Assembly (NCBI GenBank): GCA_016858145.1
Contig: JAEHOE010000033.1
Location: 868,001 to 932,000 of the forward strand
Reading direction: 5' to 3'
Length of the DNA stretch: 64,000 bases
Origin: Edaphochlamys debaryana
Lineage: Eukaryota; Chlorophyta; Chlorophyceae; Chlamydomonadales
Below are positions 11,081 through 31,960 of the stretch, one piece after another; the stretch's first letter is position 1; every line of letters begins with the position of its first letter. The notes under the pieces are model-generated. The model was not told where the DNA came from. It ran no database searches and saw only the letters and a program-made list of their open reading frames with translations. The position numbers and the translations under genes are program-made.

Positions 11081-11269
11081 CAGCCCTCTGCCCCTGCGCG
11101 GAGGCAGGAGGCGGCAGGTTCAGGCAGGCAGGGGGCACGTGCTGTTGAGCACGTGGTCGGACGGAGCGACACAGCAGCTCAGGCACCAAGGAAGAGGAGT
11201 TCAGGCACAGCAGCAGCACAGGCACAGCCACACAGCAGCTCAGGGACAACAGAACAGAAAGGAGGGGAG
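11081..11269 (+). repeat. Dispersed repeat R2, expanded copy
   Basis: Matches 6178-6297 but has an internal expansion in which the ACACAGCAGCTCAG and AGGCACAGC motifs are repeated. It ends about 490 bp upstream of the PSBY start codon. Confidence 0.75.
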
Positions 11270-11762
11270 TCAAGCAGTCACCAATGTTGAGCAGGAAAGT
11301 GCGTTTGAAAGGCCCCGCGGGAAAGGGGCGGACAGAAGGGTCACCGACCCGGGGGCCGGCACGACTGCAGTAGCGCTTGCTCGCAGCCCCAAGCCCCAAG
11401 TCTGCACATGTGTGCAGCACATTAGGTATCGCTGCGCGTGGACTGCGAACGCGGCGACGGTCGACGGTCCCCGAGACGATCTTGCGATGCCTTCTCCCCG
11501 TGTGCTCTTACTCGACATTGTGCAGCTCAGCCCACGTTTGAGCAATTGCCTATCGACCCCACAACACGAGAGCTTGCGAAGAGGCTCCATTGTGGAGAGA
11601 GTGCCGTACGAGACGCGGAGATCGTGCAAGCAACCCGATGTTCAGGGTGAGGTGCCCCACAGTTGTGTGTCCGAAGCCGGAACCGGAAGCACCCTCACAC
11701 GCCAGCCATCGGCTGCCTCTCCTCCCCTCCTTAGCGGCAAGTTTAGCGCACCGACTGCAGCA

Positions 11763-13318
11763 ATGGCCGCCCTCCGCCTGTCCGCCCCCGTGGCCTCGAC
11801 CGTGCGCGCTTCTCGCGCCAAGCCGGTTCTGCCGGTGCGCAAGTCGATCCGCGCCCTGGCCGTCCGCGCCCAGGCTCCCCAGCACCAGGAGGATGCGGCC
11901 TTCAAGGTGCGAGGGACACGCGCGCGGAGCTTCTCGGGGCGCATGCCTTTCGGCCAAACGATCGCGATTGTAGATCGATGCCGACATGGCTAGAACGCTA
12001 GCTAGGGCGCGGGCGTTTGCTTGCGGGCATGGAACCTTCGCTGGCGAAAGGGCGCGTGCCTCTGCCTTGAGGAGCTGACCCCACCGCGCGCAAGCGGTGC
12101 ACGCAATGAACTAGTCCCGGCTCATTGTCTTGCGCTTTGCGTGAAGGGCTGGGGTTTGCGGTAACGCGCATCTGTCTGTCGTGGCAAAGTCTCCGCTCGC
12201 CAAGTCACGCCACGTCTCGCACGCAGCATCGGTCGCGTCCGGTCTTGCTCTTCTCTGACATGTCGTTTTTACGGCTGTAGGTCGGCACCGTCGCCACCCT
12301 GTCCTCGGTTGCCGCCCAGTGGATGATGGCTGGCAACGCCTCGGCCGCGACTGAGCTGGCCACCCTGGCTGCCGGTGACAACCGCCTGGGCCTGATCCTG
12401 ACCCTGTTCGTCCCCGTCGTGGGCTGGGCCGGCTTCAACATCTTCTCGGCTGCCCAGGCGCAGCTGAACCAGATGAACGCCAAGAAGGCCGTGCCCGCCG
12501 CTATCGGCCTGGGCGCCGCCGCCTCTCTGCTGGCCGCTGGCTCTGCCGAGGCCTCGACCGAGCTGGCCACCCTGGCCGCCGGCGACAACCGCCTCGCGCT
12601 GATCCTGACCCTGTTCGTCCCCGTCGTTGCTTGGGCCGGCTTCAACATCTTCTCGGCTGCCCAGGCGCAGCTGAACCAGATGAACGACAAGAAGGCCGTG
12701 CCCGCCGCTATTGGCCTGGGCGCCGCCGCCTCTCTGCTGGCCGCCGGCTCTGCCGAGGCCTCGACCGAGCTGGCCACCCTGGCCGCCGGCGACAACCGCC
12801 TGGGCCTGATCCTGACCCTGTTCGTCCCCGTGGTTGCTTGGGCCGGCTTCAACATCTTCTCGGCTGCCCAGGCGCAGCTGAACCAGATGAGCGCCAAGAA
12901 GGCCGTGCCCGCCGCTATCGGCCTGGGCGCCGCTGCCTCTCTGCTGGCCGCCGGCTCTGCCGAGGCCTCGACCGAGCTGGCCACCCTGGCCGCCGGCGAC
13001 AACCGCCTGGGCCTGATCCTGACCCTGTTCGTCCCCGTCGTGGGCTGGGCCGGCTTCAACATCTTCTCGGCTGCCCAGGCGCAGCTGAACCAGATGAACG
13101 CCAAGAAGGCCGTGCCCGCCGCTATCGGCCTGGGCGCCGTCGCCTCGCTGCTGGCCGCCGGCTCTGCCGAGGCCTCGACCGAGCTGGCCACCCTGGCCGC
13201 CGGCGACAACCGCCTGGGCCTGATCCTGACCCTGTTCGTCCCCGTCGTGGGCTGGGCCGGCTTCAACATCTTCTCGGCTGCCCAGGCGCAGCTGAACCAG
13301 ATGAACGCCAAGAAGTAA
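11763..13318 (+). CDS. PSBY: Photosystem II PsbY polyprotein precursor with five PsbY units
   Basis: Two exons, 11763-11906 and 12281-13318, give 393 aa. PsbY is a single-span low-molecular-mass PSII subunit of the thylakoid membrane, made in plants as a polyprotein. Residues 1-48 are a chloroplast transit peptide (MAALRLSAPVASTVRASRAK...). Residues 49-70 form a thylakoid-targeting segment ending in AGNASA. Five cores of 47 aa then start at about residues 71, 140, 209, 278 and 347. Each reads [S/A]TELATLAAGDN, then LILTLFVPVV[G/A]WAGFNIF (the membrane helix), then SAAQAQLNQM. Cores are separated by 22-aa linkers (AVPAAIGLGAAASLLAAGSA + EA) that look like repeated hydrophobic cleavable signals. 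The repeat period is 207 bp with near-identical nucleotide copies. The land-plant protein has two cores, so five is an expansion. The stop follows the last NAKK directly. Confidence 0.95.
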
Positions 13319-13923
13319 ATGTGGCGTTCTCGGATCAGAGGATTGTTCGAGTGCGGAGCGGTCTGGTACTCTCAGGGCAACCGTCGACAGTGCGTCCGGC
13401 GGTGCCGCGCAGTGGCTTATCCGTGAGCGAACAAACTTGGGGAGGGGGGGCAACCATGGCGGACGTTGGCCGGGTCCATGTTCAGGTGGTGTTAACCGTT
13501 GCGTTGGGGACCCGCGCCGCGAGTACCGTTCCCGGGAAGGCGTGTGCCTTTCCTGCTGGTCTGGCCGCGACACTGAAGGGATGCGAGTGTACAGCAGCAG
13601 TTTTGTCCACGCTGCTCTAGTCGGGCAGCAGCTAGGGACCGCAGCAGAAGGAGGCGGAAGGACGGGCGCTGAGTTGCAGTCGGTGACGAGGCGTGCACGG
13701 GCGCTGAGTTTCGGCTTGCGTTGGCGCAGGGATGTGGGAGCATCGTTGGCTACATAGGCAGACGAGCCTCGAGATCCCTCTAATAACCTGAGAAGACAAT
13801 TTGGCACCCCCCCGGCAGCCTGCCTCATGAAGACAGTTGCGGAATGGGGCCATTGTGTTAGAATGTTTAGTTTCGAGCAAAGCAAAAGGCCGGGAGGATC
13901 CGGGCATCAGCGCGTGCATCCCC

Positions 13924-13928
13924 TGTAA
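13924..13928 (+). terminator. Putative PSBY polyadenylation signal (TGTAA)
   Basis: TGTAA about 605 bp past the PSBY stop codon, the first clear one I see on this strand. The distance is normal for volvocalean 3' UTRs. Confidence 0.5.
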
Positions 13929-15053
13929 CGAAATGGCTTTCGGTAACGGCTCATAGCGCGTACGTGAGCGACGGCGACCGTACTTCAACGCAGCCGGGAA
14001 CAGCATGCGGGCGTGGGAGGATAGGCATGTCGGTGGTTCCCGTGCAGCCTGCACGATTTCAAGTGCCGTGGAGCGGGCGGATGTTGCACCTGGGCGTGGA
14101 GCAGCTGGGCGGCAATAACCTCTGACAGGGAATGCTGCGATGCGCTGATCTCGCGTCTGCAAGCGCGCTCAGACTCCAGGGAGTCGAGGCCCTGCAGCAA
14201 TCCACGGGGTCCTAGGGAGAAGGGGCACCGTAGCTCCACCATAGCCATCTGCTCGCTGCCGCAGTCCTTCTCTGTTGGGTGTAGAAGAAAACAACAAAGC
14301 GAAGCGCTTGGTTGTGGCGTAGGGCGTGTTCCGCTTGGGTGCCTGCGAAGGGCGGCTTTACCAGCACATCCCTTCCTGATCTAGACTCGCTAGAGCCGCC
14401 TGACCCGGATAGCTGCACGTTGCAGTGACTCCTAAGTGGGCATGAGGAACTGGGACGAGGTTACGCGAAAAGAAGGCCAGCAAAGTGCAACCCCTGCCCT
14501 TGCGAGTAGGGAAGCAACGCCCGCAAGTGGGCGGGTGGGCCTCTGCTGCGGCCAGGAATGAGGGGCCTCCCGGCTGCTTACATCGCGCTGCTGGTCTGAG
14601 TTGGCCGGTAGGGGGCTACGGTGGCTCTTCCGCCTATGCCAGTACCGAAGGGGCCAAGGCGCTTGACACGAGCAAGCAGGTTGCCGCGGCAGAGAATGTC
14701 GCCTGCCTCGGCGAGGGAAGGATGGTGGAGGGGACCAGCGGGGCGCCAGCGGGGGCAGGGTTGCGGCACGCCGGTCGGGCCCGCCCTGTGTGCGTACAGG
14801 GACAACGTCAACGGACTGCTGTAACCAATGTGTTGACGGGCTCCACGCTGCTCTGGGGGGCCTCCTGGCGTCGCGCAGAAAGTTGTACGGCAGACTGGCA
14901 AATTGGCGCGAACCTCGAAAGTTGCCCTTCCGCACCTCTCGGGCACGCGAACTGAAAGGCATAGGGATACGCACTGACCGCTACACCTCACATTACTCGC
15001 GACCTGACTTAGCTGCTGAGCGGAACCCGAAATTACCTCGCAGCTCAAACGCC
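13929..15053. other. Intergenic region with one dispersed repeat
   Basis: No gene recognised. A 45-bp segment at 14452-14496 (GGGACGAGGTTACGCG...AAAGTGCAA) recurs at 15745-15788 inside MCM7 intron 3. A second short motif near 14405-14433 (CCGGATAGCTGCACGTTGCA) resembles 1001-1030. These look like fragments of an uncharacterised dispersed element. Confidence 0.5.
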
Positions 15054-23915
<8,862 letters not shown>

Positions 23916-24642
23916 GCAGCAGGGGGCGGCAAGGACGGCGGCGGTGGGAGCAGACCGCAGCGGGCCGCTGCGGCTGTGGAGGTGGAGGAGGCGCGTTGGG
24001 GCAGCGGCGGCAGCGGCAGCAGAGGCGGCGGAGGCGGTTTTGGTGCTGGGACCGACAGGCCACGCGGAGCGAGGAGCGGGAAGGGGAGGGCGGGGGCCTC
24101 AGGGGGGAGGGAGGGAGCTCCGGAACGGACGCGGACCCGGGCCGGGCGCGTGGGAAGAAGGGTGCGAGCTGCCATCGCAGCGGGCAGGCTGGCTGAGTGG
24201 ACCGTGTCATATGAGACTTAGCGGGCGGCCGGTGGGGACACGCAAGGTCCAGGGTGCCCCGAAAGGGCGGTGTGAGGGGGTGGAGGATGGGGGTGTTGGT
24301 GCGGCCTGAGGGGCCGAATGGGTAAAGTGCGTGAGGTATCTCACACCGGGGCGGTTGGCATGATGACTAATTGCGGGCTGTCAGGGATCCGAGCATCTCT
24401 CGGCATCGGTGGTCCAATGACCCTATGACTGGCGCACGTGACGGCGCACTTGTACGGCAGACATTTGTTGACGGGGGGCGGGCGGGGGTGGAGGCCGGGG
24501 ATCCAAAGTCGGAGCTTGCGGGGGGGGTAGAGGGGGTTCGGGGGGCGAGGCGGATGGGTGAGTAGCCAAGCGCACGTGGGGGTTCGCAGAGGCGGGCGAT
24601 GAATGACTCGAGATGTGTCGAACGGGCTGAGGCATATCCCAC

Positions 24643-24647
24643 TGTAA
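24643..24647 (+). terminator. Putative MCM7 polyadenylation signal (TGTAA)
   Basis: TGTAA in CCACTGTAACCC, about 730 bp after the MCM7 stop codon. Assignment rests on sequence and distance only. Confidence 0.45.
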
Positions 24648-25228
24648 CCCTTCATGTCGGCTGGCGGGTTGTTAATCTACGGCAGTGGACTTCAGCGCCC
24701 CGGGACGTGGAAATGCGAATTACCGTTACACCGCCCGCCAGGTTGCAGCTCTCCCGGCGTCTACACCACACTGCATCAGATCTCAGCAGACCACACCGCA
24801 CTGCGAGGACTTATTATCTGTGTTAGCCCGTCACTCCTGCGCCCCAAGCGTCCACCACACACATCGTCACGCCTAGCTGCCCCCTTCTAGCTTCAGTGCA
24901 CTGCGGGGCCCCGCTCTCAGCCCTCCTCGAAGCCCATACTACGGAGGCAGCACCCTGCATCCGTTGTACCTCGGAGCCCCATCACCTAGTCATCTGCGCC
25001 GCAGCGACGCACCCCTGCAGCAACCCCGGGCCGTGCCCTCGCGCACTCGCTTGCCTGGCGCTCTTGTTTTTAAACCCCTTGTCCCATACCTTGATGTCAT
25101 CGCCTTGGATCCTGCCCGTTCAAGAGCCTCTGCGCAACCCTACATCTATGATCTGTCAGCCCCCACCCCATCCCACACGCCTCCCACTTATGCTTTAGCA
25201 ATCAGCCTCAGGCCCCGCCAATACCAAG

Positions 25229-25351
25229 CACTCAAGAAGTTGCGGAATGCACGAATGAACAGACTGCCATCAAGGAATCCTCCGTCCCTGCTACGGTAGC
25301 ACCCAACACACGCAACAGCAGGGTTGGCACCCCAGCAGCAAAACGGCACAG
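25229..25351 (+). repeat. Dispersed repeat R4, copy outside the array
   Basis: TGCGGAATGCACGAATGA...GCCATCAAGGAA...GGTAGCACCCAACACAC...GTTGGCACCCCAGCAGC AAAACGGCA. It is closely similar to 32775-32884 and to the equivalent places in the other two array units. Function and family are unknown. Confidence 0.75.
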
Positions 25352-25983
25352 CGGGCCCGCCATCAGCAGGGCCTGTCATGAATAATACCGGTCGCGATGG
25401 GCACGCGACGTACTTGAGTACACGTTCGACAGACACACAGCGCAGCATCCGCGCGACAACACGCGCACACACGAGGCTTCCACGAGAGGCCCTCCGCTCA
25501 CACGATAACAATACTGAGGTCGACCAACAGGTAGCACTCTCGGATAACAGTTTAGGTCCAAACCACACTGTCCAGACATGTATGATTGCCGTGGTCCTCG
25601 CAGTTGCTAAAAGCCATGAAGGGGAGATGAAGCGAGGCCCAGTATTGGAGACGGCCACCGAGGGGCGAGGCCCCGTGGGGATTGGAGGCGAAATGTGGAT
25701 GAGGGAGTCCCTATTGCGTCCCCCTTAGCATTCAGGCTTCAAGCCTATCAGTCGCGCGTTACCGTAACCTCCTAACTGGATCCTGTTCCCGGAAACACGT
25801 CACTCCTGCCTGAGGCTTTCCGCCAGGAACCAAACGGATGGAGAGCCCGCATCGCCACGCAAACTTGCGTACCTCCTCGCCTGTACCGCCTCGCCTGTAC
25901 ACTGTTAACGCCCCGGCCATATCAGGCCGCTTCCACAGGCCTGTACGGCAAACGGAATATGCACGGCACATCCGCTCGCCGCA

Positions 25984-28900
25984 TCACGCCCAGGGCCTGG
26001 GGCAGCGGACCAGCTCCGTCGGGCTGGACGCGCACATCAGGCCGCCGTACAGTGGCTGTCCGATGTCGTACACCGTACTGCACAGTGTCACGCCCTGCGC
26101 GCCCTTGTCCAGAGGTGACGCGCTGCACAGCTGCTGCCGCCGCCCCTGGCTCCCGCCCACCCCCGGGGTCACGCCCTCCACCTCTGCCTTGTTGCTGCTC
26201 CTGCTCCTCCGGGCCAGGCGCCTCGTCGCGACCGCCCTCCCCACCTCCTCCACCTTCTCCTGCGCCTGCTCCTCCTGCTCCCAAGCCTCCTCGTCGTCGT
26301 CTGCTCGGCAGTCCAGGAACGCGTCCAGACGGGGATCCACGGACCGCAACCTCTCCGGCGGCACGCCCGGGTGCTCCCCTTTCGACCGCAGGATCTCGAG
26401 CAGCGTCTCAAAGGCGTCGTAGCGGCCGCTCTCGCCCATGAGTGCCCCCGTGACTGTGGAGAAGGCCATGTGCTGAGCGGCGCAGCGGAGCCGCTGCTGC
26501 TTGCGCTCGTACTCCTGTTGTTGTTGCAGCGTGGGCGAGCAGATTGAGTGAAGGCAACCACAGCCGCCAACGCCACCAACTAGCCCCAAAGCGTCAGCCC
26601 CTTCCCCCACGTGTCCCCCCTTCCTTCCCGCAGCCAGCAGCCCCTACCCCATCCTCCTACTGACGACCCCAAGGCCATCCCAGGGCTCCCTTTGCCTTCC
26701 AAGGGTCAGACCGGGTCAGTCCCTGGCTCCCTGCCCCACCTTCTTGCTGATGGACCCCAGCACGGTGTGCAGCCGAGGGATGTCCTTCTCCGCCACCCGC
26801 ACTCCGAACTTGTTCCAGTCCAGGAAGGGCTCGAAGGCTTCGAGCACGTGGTCCGAGATCTGCACCGGAACGCAGCCGGCCAGCACGGCCTGGATCTGTG
26901 AGGGGGTGGGTGGGGGCGGGGGTCAGGCCAGAGGCAAGAGCGGAGGTGAGTGATGAGTCCAGCCAGGGGGACGTAGGCCGCAAGGATGGAGCCCTGGACA
27001 AAGACCTGAACCGGAGGGGGGGCACGACAGCTCACCTGGCGCTGGCCGTGGCCCCCGCCCATGGCACCTGTGGGGGGTGGTACAGAGCCAAGTCAGTTAG
27101 GTGAGGACAGGCCTGGATGAGGGGAGGCTTCCCCCGACAGAGACATGGCACGGGCAGGGTCCTTCAGTCCAATACCGGTGCGTGCAACATGTACGGCGGG
27201 GGCCTGCCCCGTCGCATCGTACAACCCCCCTCACCGAAGCAGTACTTGGCGGTCAGCATGTGCTCGCCGTACTTGTCATCATCGTGCTTGACGTAAAACC
27301 CCTTCCTATAGTTGGAGAGGAGATGCACGGGACGTTTGGGACGTGGGGGCGATAGCCAGAGAAGAGTGTGTGGCCGACCATTGTGTCACAACAGGCTAGA
27401 AAGTGGGCGGAGAGATGGCCAGGCGAGGGCTCGAGGGCCGTTCACCGCATCACACGGGATGGGTACCGTGTACGTGTTCCCCCGCATTCCAACCCTCGCC
27501 AGAGATGGGCACGTGTGCCGTTGCCCGTACCGCCCCTCGCCACCGCACCTGTTCCAGTGGTGGTAGTGCACCTGCGGGCAAGGGCACAACAGCAGCAACA
27601 ACACAAAGAGGCTCTCACGACCATATCACGACCACAAACCATGAGGGAATGCCGTAGTACTGACCCCAACCCATGCCCACACCCACATCCGCCCCAGGAG
27701 AGCGCACGCAGCCAGCCACCCACCATCTGGCGAGTGCCGCCCGAGTAGAGGAGCCCCTCCTCCGAGTCGTCGCGGCAGGTGGCGCGCCCTCCCACGATGC
27801 TCGGCCGCTGACGGTCCCCACAGATCCGACTGCAGGAGAGGGCCAGGGGCGTGTGGACCGTTGGACGAAGGCAGGAAGGCAGGCATAGAATCCCATTGGA
27901 ATACGCTCAGGGAAGAGAGCGCGCCGGGGCCATGAGGGTGTGACATGCCAGTGCTGCCGGGTCAGGGCTCTGCGCCTTCCGGACCCGGGCTTCAAGTCCC
28001 GACACTCAGAGCTGGAACTAACTTTAAGGCTGATGCGCTGACCAGGGCTCCCTGGCCCCTGCAAACTCAGCTGCCCCCCCACCCCACCCACGAAACCCGC
28101 CGTTGCCTCCGCGGGAAGCAGCAGGCCGGAGTGCCTGCTCTGGGGCGCAACGGCCCCAGCGTCAACTGGACGCTCCCGACCGCCCAGGAGGCCCACAGCT
28201 GGAAGCGCTGGCGGCTGGCGGGCCGCGCGCAGCTGCGCGTGGCAGGGGCCCTGGAGCTGGAGCTGGAGCACTGAGCGGGGCTAGACTTGCGGGGTGGTGG
28301 CGGGGATGCCAGGCTTGCACGGCAGTGCCGTACGGTGTACGGCAGAGGCCAGATGGGGGGTCCGGGGCGGGCTTTGGGGCAGAGGCAGCGGGGCGAGTAC
28401 ACGCTAGGGAAGGGAGCAGGCCTGTGCCGCGCTGACCGACATGATGCCGTACGAGATTATAGAAAGCGATGCCGTACGGCAGTGACTCACCCGGCAAAGA
28501 AGAAGGTGGGCCCGCTGCGCTTTCGTAGCGCTGTAGAGGCGTTCTTGCCAAAGAGCGGATGGTTGCGGCTCGTGAGCAGACCCATGCCCTGGAGCTTGAA
28601 GGTGGACAGGAACACAGGCAGAACCCTGCGGCGATGGCGGGAAGAAGAGCAAGGGTGGCGTGTTGCGGGCAGGTGCCCAACCAACCGCCATTGCACCCTC
28701 GTGCAACTGCGAAAACGTTCAACGGTCAACCGCCCAACACTCACACGTCTGTGGCGTTTCGGTGTGAGGCTCGGAAGTTGAAAGGGTCACGGTCCTGGTA
28801 CAGCCCCCCTGCAAGAGCGGCGTGAGGCGAGTGCATGTCACACATACTCCCACGCCTTCGTGGCACCCAATTTAAGACACTCCTGCACTCTCCCTCAATA

Positions 28901-31900
28901 CCTCCCACCCAGTCCTCACAGTGCGTCACCCATGTTACGTTCTCGGTGACGAGGGTCTGTTGGAAACAAAGGAGGGAGGGAGGAAAGGGTAGCGGATCAA
29001 GGGCAGATCCTTCACGTCCCCTAGTGCGCGGCCAGCTCGCTGATGCTCGGGGCCCCTGAACCATTCCCTCACTGCCGTAGGTACACATTTCTTGAATGCC
29101 GTACCTGGTTATTTGCTTCGTACAGCTGCTCGTACGACATGGGCTGGCCCTGCGCCGAGGCCTTGCGAGCGGGTTGGTAGCTCAGAGGGTGCTGATCCGA
29201 CTCCGCCCGGCCCTTGTCGCCTGGGGCGCGCGCGGCACGGCGGCGGGGTGAGTCAGCGAGGCGGAGTACAAGCCGTGAAACGGAGTGCAGCTAGGCATTG
29301 AGCTCGTGAAACTGCGTCCGAGAGACTAAGCGCTTACGCCGTGTGCCGCCCTGTCGACTTGCAGGCTACTGATGGCCCAGAAAGGCTGCAGAAGGCCCCA
29401 CACACAGACCCTGTCTCCCGCCTTGCCCTCTGTTTGCCTGCTCACCCAACGCAATGATGAAATGCCGGTGCCCCATTGTTTTGTTCCTGTCGGAGAGGCG
29501 GGGGACCGAGGGAGGAGGGGTTAGGCAGGGGTAGGTGCAAGGTGGGTTGGCCTAGCAGGACGACAACGTGCTCAGGGTATCAGGGTAACCTGTGTCGGCT
29601 CGGCAGTCCATGCCTGGACGTCTGACCAGCATGACAGCAGCCCGCAGGGGCTACCATGCTGTCAGGGGACCCCCACTCGACATAACGAGCGAGACACTTG
29701 GACTGATAATGACAGTCCGCCTCAATCCCGCTATTATACACGTGCTCGTAGGGCCGCCTCACCACCAGGGGTGGACCTCCCGGATGAGGCTGATGGTGGC
29801 GTTCAGGGTGGGGAAGTCGTCTTTCCTCCCTCGGATTGTGAGCGGGATGAAGTACCAGTCGGCATCGTCCCCGTCCGCCACCCTAGGCAACGAAACCAAC
29901 GGGGCGCAGGGGCAAGGGACGGGCGATTGGCTCTTGATGTCGAGTGGATGGCCGAGCAGCAAAGCAGCAAGACATGGCTCTGTGAAGGACCACTCACCGT
30001 GCACCCGTGGCCGTTAGCCGTTCGATGAAGTGGTGGGTGGTGGGGCGGTCCAGGTGGGCCTCATTGCGCCTGCGCGGGGTGGGTCCGAACGTCTTGTCAT
30101 GCGCGGAATGGGGTAGAAAGAGGCAGTGTTGCTATCTTAGTGCGGAAGTGCGGGGGAGTGAGGCCATCCCGCACTTTCGGTGACGGAAAGAGCCTCATGT
30201 GCGGAAGCTCCCGCACTTTTGTAGCAAAGTTTGGTTGCGAGTGCGGCCCGCGCCGGCACCATTTTGAGCCTTCTGGCGGCTCAGGTGCGGGGGCCCCTCA
30301 ACCCCTGGGGGGCCCACCGAACGGGCGCGGCCAGCCGGGCAGGCAGTCCCCTTCCCACCCCCACCGTCCAGCCCGCATCACATGCACTTGCAGCATACAC
30401 TACGGGGTTGCTGCTGGAATTCAAGACCCCCAGTTGCCCGCCTACATCAGCTCATGCACTAGGGCGAGAGCCAGGCAGACTCATCCGCTTGAAACAGGCC
30501 TCCAGAACGCCGCGCCCTCCGCTACACTCCACCGCACTCTCCCGCACTTCTGGGCGGCAAGCGCTTGCCAAGTGCGGTCGCACGTTTTGGGCCGCCAAGG
30601 GCCACGAAGTGCGGCCCGCTTTCGCACTCTTGGGCTTGGACCCGAGGTCCGAGTGCGGGACCTCCCGCACTTCGGCCCAGGGAAGATAGCAACGCTGGAA
30701 AGAGGGCGTGTGCGGGGCCACGCCCGATGTGTTGGCCCTGAGGGCCGTGGAAGCGAATGCGCGTCTGCGTCTGAGCCTGCCTGCCCCGTCGGCCGATCGG
30801 GAGCCTGTCATGCCCCCCGATCCCGGACTTCGGGCGCAGTCAGTCCCGGGCTGCAGTAAAAGGGAATCTTCTGCTTGGGTGGTTGGGTCCCCGTACGCCA
30901 CACGCACCACGTGGTGAACTCCGGCGGCAGCTCGTACATGTACACACGTGGGCCCCGGGACCGCGGCGTGTAGCCCCGGCCCGCTAGCAGCTGCGGCTTG
31001 CCGTCCCTGCCCAGCGACAGCGAGCAGTCGGCACCAAAGTGTCCTGGGGGCCACACGCGTCATCGCAGGCTCAGTCACTCGAGCGCATGGGGCTTCACAG
31101 GGCAAACACCAAGTCCCTGTGGCGGCTGTTTCATCAACCCCTTGGCCTAGCCTCCATCCATGCTCTCACTCGGGGTTACCCTGGCCGCCTGCCCCACACC
31201 CTCGCCCGCAGCTGCCTCCCCGATAGCTCCTTCGGGCCACGGCGCACGCCCTTCCGCTGTCGCGCACGCACCCGGCCTGCACTTGCAGAATCCGGCGACG
31301 CACTCGCCCGCGCCGCTGCACCCGCCCATGCAGGCCAGCGGCGCAGCGGTGCAGTCGGAGGGCTCCGCAAAGCCCAGGGCGGAGCAGCGCTCCAGCAGCA
31401 TGCGAGGCGCCAGGTGCTCGCCGCACGCGGGGCCGGAGAGGTGCCGAGGGCAGTCGCACCTAGGGGCGGGTGGGGTGTGGGACGGCAAGCACGATGGCTA
31501 AAGGGCAAGGGGATCGAGCGGGCGCGAAGAGGGAGGAGGCGGGGGTGGTGACGGGGTTGAGGGGGTCCACCACCGTCAGGCGGCGTCGGGCAGATATGGG
31601 GGGGGAGCGGAGCGGTGACCGGGGCGTCGCGGAAGGCCGGGGCGTTGTAGAGCTCTGGAGTGAACGGGAGCATCCTCCTTGCGCCTTTCCCCTGCCGTTG
31701 CAGACGCTGCACCTGCCTTCCCCTGCTCCCCTCCTTCCTGCTTCGCAATTGCTGTTGATGAGCTCATCACCCCCAGAAGGCTTTGGCCCTGGATCGTCTG
31801 GGAGCTAATCGTGGCACGGTGCACTCCAGGTCTCCAGCAGGCTCCAACCCCCCTCCCACCTGCCCAGTTCCTCATTGCAGGTGCCCTCTTTGGTGCAGCC

Positions 31901-31960
31901 AGATGCGCAGGGTTTCCCCCAGGCAGGCTGAAGCCAATGTGCGCTCCATAGCACAGTAAG
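25984..31960 (-). CDS. EGF-domain exostosin-type glycosyltransferase (GT47), minus-strand paralogue, 5' end unresolved
   Basis: Predicted Golgi/ER type II or secreted glycosyltransferase. Exons in transcript order: 31960-31860, 31459-31272, 31043-30908, 30069-29998, 29882-29763, 29486-29446, 29220-29105, 28956-28920, 28808-28745, 28625-28491, 27829-27724, 27571-27549, 27305-27235, 27067-27036, 26895-26740, 26514-25984. These total 1929 nt in frame (642 aa plus stop). Cysteine-rich EGF-like repeats come first (GCTKEGTCNEELGRCDCPRH ... GECVAGFCKCRPGHFGADC). Exostosin signatures follow: PRVYMYELPPEF, DADWYFIPL, HPWW, KYCFG then GGGHGQRQ, and a C-terminal block with GC-P-V, PF-x-x-FLDWNKF and DIPRLH. 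The start codon and any signal anchor lie upstream of an acceptor at 31961 and were not located. Intron 3 carries a hAT-type element. The 5' exons lie in array unit 1; the rest is single copy. Confidence 0.88.
30116..30123. other. Target-site duplication (left) of the hAT-type element
   Basis: GAAAGAGG directly precedes the element's terminal inverted repeat and is repeated at 30698-30705 directly after the other end. Confidence 0.85.
30124..30697. mobile_element. Non-autonomous hAT-type DNA transposon in exostosin intron 3 (unit 1)
   Basis: 574 bp with 15-bp terminal inverted repeats, CAGTGTTGCTATCTT at the left and the complement of CAGCGTTGCTATCTT at the right (14 of 15 match). It is flanked by a perfect 8-bp duplication GAAAGAGG. 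An 8-bp duplication and CAG-beginning termini are the hallmark of the hAT superfamily. There is no transposase reading frame. The interior is studded with AAGTGCGGG / CCCGCACTT motifs in both orientations, which could form stem-loops or serve as subterminal binding sites. It sits wholly inside the intron between the exons at 30908-31043 and 29998-30069. Confidence 0.85.

Larger units (their letters stand above)
23916..25983. other. Convergent intergenic region between MCM7 and the minus-strand exostosin
   Basis: Contains the MCM7 3' UTR and the 3' flank of the exostosin gene. No protein family is recognised in either strand. It holds one dispersed repeat (25229-25351). Confidence 0.5.

Noticed and set aside
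12631..13620. 329-codon Arg/Pro-rich frame overlapping PSBY on the same strand.
   Set aside because: It is a +1-frame shadow of the repeat with no start context or splice support.
12205..13885. Two antisense open frames (368 and 538 codons) over PSBY.
   Set aside because: They are complementary-strand shadows of the five repeated PsbY cores; the plus-strand product is a recognisable photosystem protein with a transit peptide.
29165..29225. A tRNA-like stretch (GGTTGGTAGCTCAGAGGGTG).
   Set aside because: It falls inside an exostosin exon in frame and lacks a matching T-arm and acceptor stem.
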